Origin: Stichopus chloronotus | Taxonomy: Eukaryota; Echinodermata; Holothuroidea; Aspidochirotida; Stichopodidae | Direction: 5' to 3' | Length of the DNA stretch: 64,000 nucleotides | NCBI GenBank assembly: GCA_021234535.1 | Contig: CM037838.1 | Span: 20,653,009 to 20,717,008 of the forward strand | Shown here: piece by piece, positions 63,586-64,000 of the stretch | Numbering within the stretch: the stretch's first letter is position 1 | Layout of the letters: the number at the start of each line of letters is the position of its first letter | Position numbers and translations under genes: made by a program | The notes under the pieces: generated by a model | What the model was told of the DNA's origin: nothing | What the model saw: only the letters and a program-made list of their open reading frames with translations | Database searches by the model: none

Positions 63586-63658
63586 TGCGACTGCCAGAGC
63601 AAATCGTCGAGGGCCAAACGTCCCCGGCGCCAAGCCGACTGCACGTGCTACTAACCAG
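63586..63658 (+). CDS. DNM: Dynamin exon 12, Arg/Pro-rich linker (version 2, likely mutually exclusive with exon 11)
   Basis: 73 nt between a TGTAG acceptor and a GTAACA donor. Joined to exon 10 it completes the same Asn498 and reads 24 residues, from ATARANRRGPN to TARATNQ, ending in phase 0. Start phase, first residue (Ala) and last residues (Asn-Gln) are the same as exon 11, so either can precede the same PH exon. If it follows exon 11 instead, the frame changes and TAA at 63652-63654 stops translation. No transcript is available to me, and the donor is not strong, so use of this exon is inferred from phase and sequence only. Confidence 0.6.
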
Positions 63659-64000
63659 GTAACACTTGTTTTCTGCATCGACGCTTGCCATGTTTCATGC
63701 ATAATTTTACCACACTGGTGTATTCATTATGTTCAGCAACTTACCATTTAGTTCCACTCACTGCTCCTCTTTTCTGCTGGAAAGAAAAATGTCTCTTTCA
63801 GTCGCAAACTCATTCTTTTCATTTTTGGCTTTATTGGCTTTATGATCTGTGTATGCGTTTATAAAATCCCAAACTTATTTTGCTGCCTACTAACCCAGGT
63901 GTATCAGCTGTAATTGGGGTAGGCATTTTCAGTCAGGTCATGTTTGCCTAGTAAAATACAACTAAATTTTGGTGTTGCACAAGATCGAGGCTTCCCGACA
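63659..64000 (+). other. Dynamin intron, right edge
   Basis: No exon is recognised up to the edge. The expected next dynamin exon would encode the start of the PH domain (vertebrate EILVIRKGWL) and is not visible here, so it lies to the right. Confidence 0.6.

Noticed and set aside
1..64000. CRISPR arrays, operons, bacterial or organellar genes
   Set aside because: The sequence is eukaryotic nuclear DNA with spliceosomal introns; no direct-repeat/spacer array or rRNA/organelle gene was seen.

Overview
This is a stretch of animal nuclear DNA: intron-rich genes with GT-AG splice sites, low gene density, AT-rich introns, and many short non-autonomous transposons. The coding parts are close to vertebrate orthologues but the introns and repeats are not vertebrate in style. 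Frequent TAGGCCTA-like words and MITE-dense introns would fit an invertebrate deuterostome such as an echinoderm. That taxonomic guess is an inference and is weak.

Layout. (1) About 1-2825, minus strand: the 5' part of a gene I recognise as TRUB2, a TruB-family pseudouridine synthase. Its first coding exon (2706-2825) and one downstream exon (640-846) are visible, and the gene runs off the left edge. A 753-bp MITE (1588-2340) sits in the intron between them. (2) 2826-12271: no convincing gene. It holds several dispersed repeats (families A and B, and an element with CAGATCCAG ends) and a perfect 13-bp hairpin. (3) 12272-13810, minus strand: an intact single-exon gene for a 512-residue type I membrane protein with leucine-rich repeats. 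(4) 13811-23760: non-coding, with another family A repeat and a 126-bp tandem duplication. (5) 23974-63658 and beyond, plus strand: a classical dynamin gene (DNM1/DNM2/shibire type). It starts at its ATG and continues past the right edge. Eleven consecutive coding exons plus one alternative exon cover the GTPase domain, the bundle/stalk region and the linker before the PH domain. Introns 1 and 2 are 16.8 and 11.3 kb and carry TTAA-flanked MITEs of at least two families, a LINE 3' fragment and antisense-looking ORFs that I do not believe.

The best candidate for something undescribed is at the right edge. Two exons (61885-61942 and 63586-63658) have the same start phase and the same end phase, both begin by completing an Asn codon followed by Ala, and both end in Asn-Gln before a donor. 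Either can follow exon 10 in frame, but using both in series runs into a stop codon. They look like a mutually exclusive exon pair encoding two different basic linkers, 19 and 24 residues long, between the dynamin stalk and its lipid-binding PH domain.

The three genes have no evident joint pathway. Dynamin acts in membrane fission at the plasma membrane, TRUB2 family members act on RNA (mitochondrial in vertebrates), and the LRR protein is a predicted surface protein with no assigned ligand.
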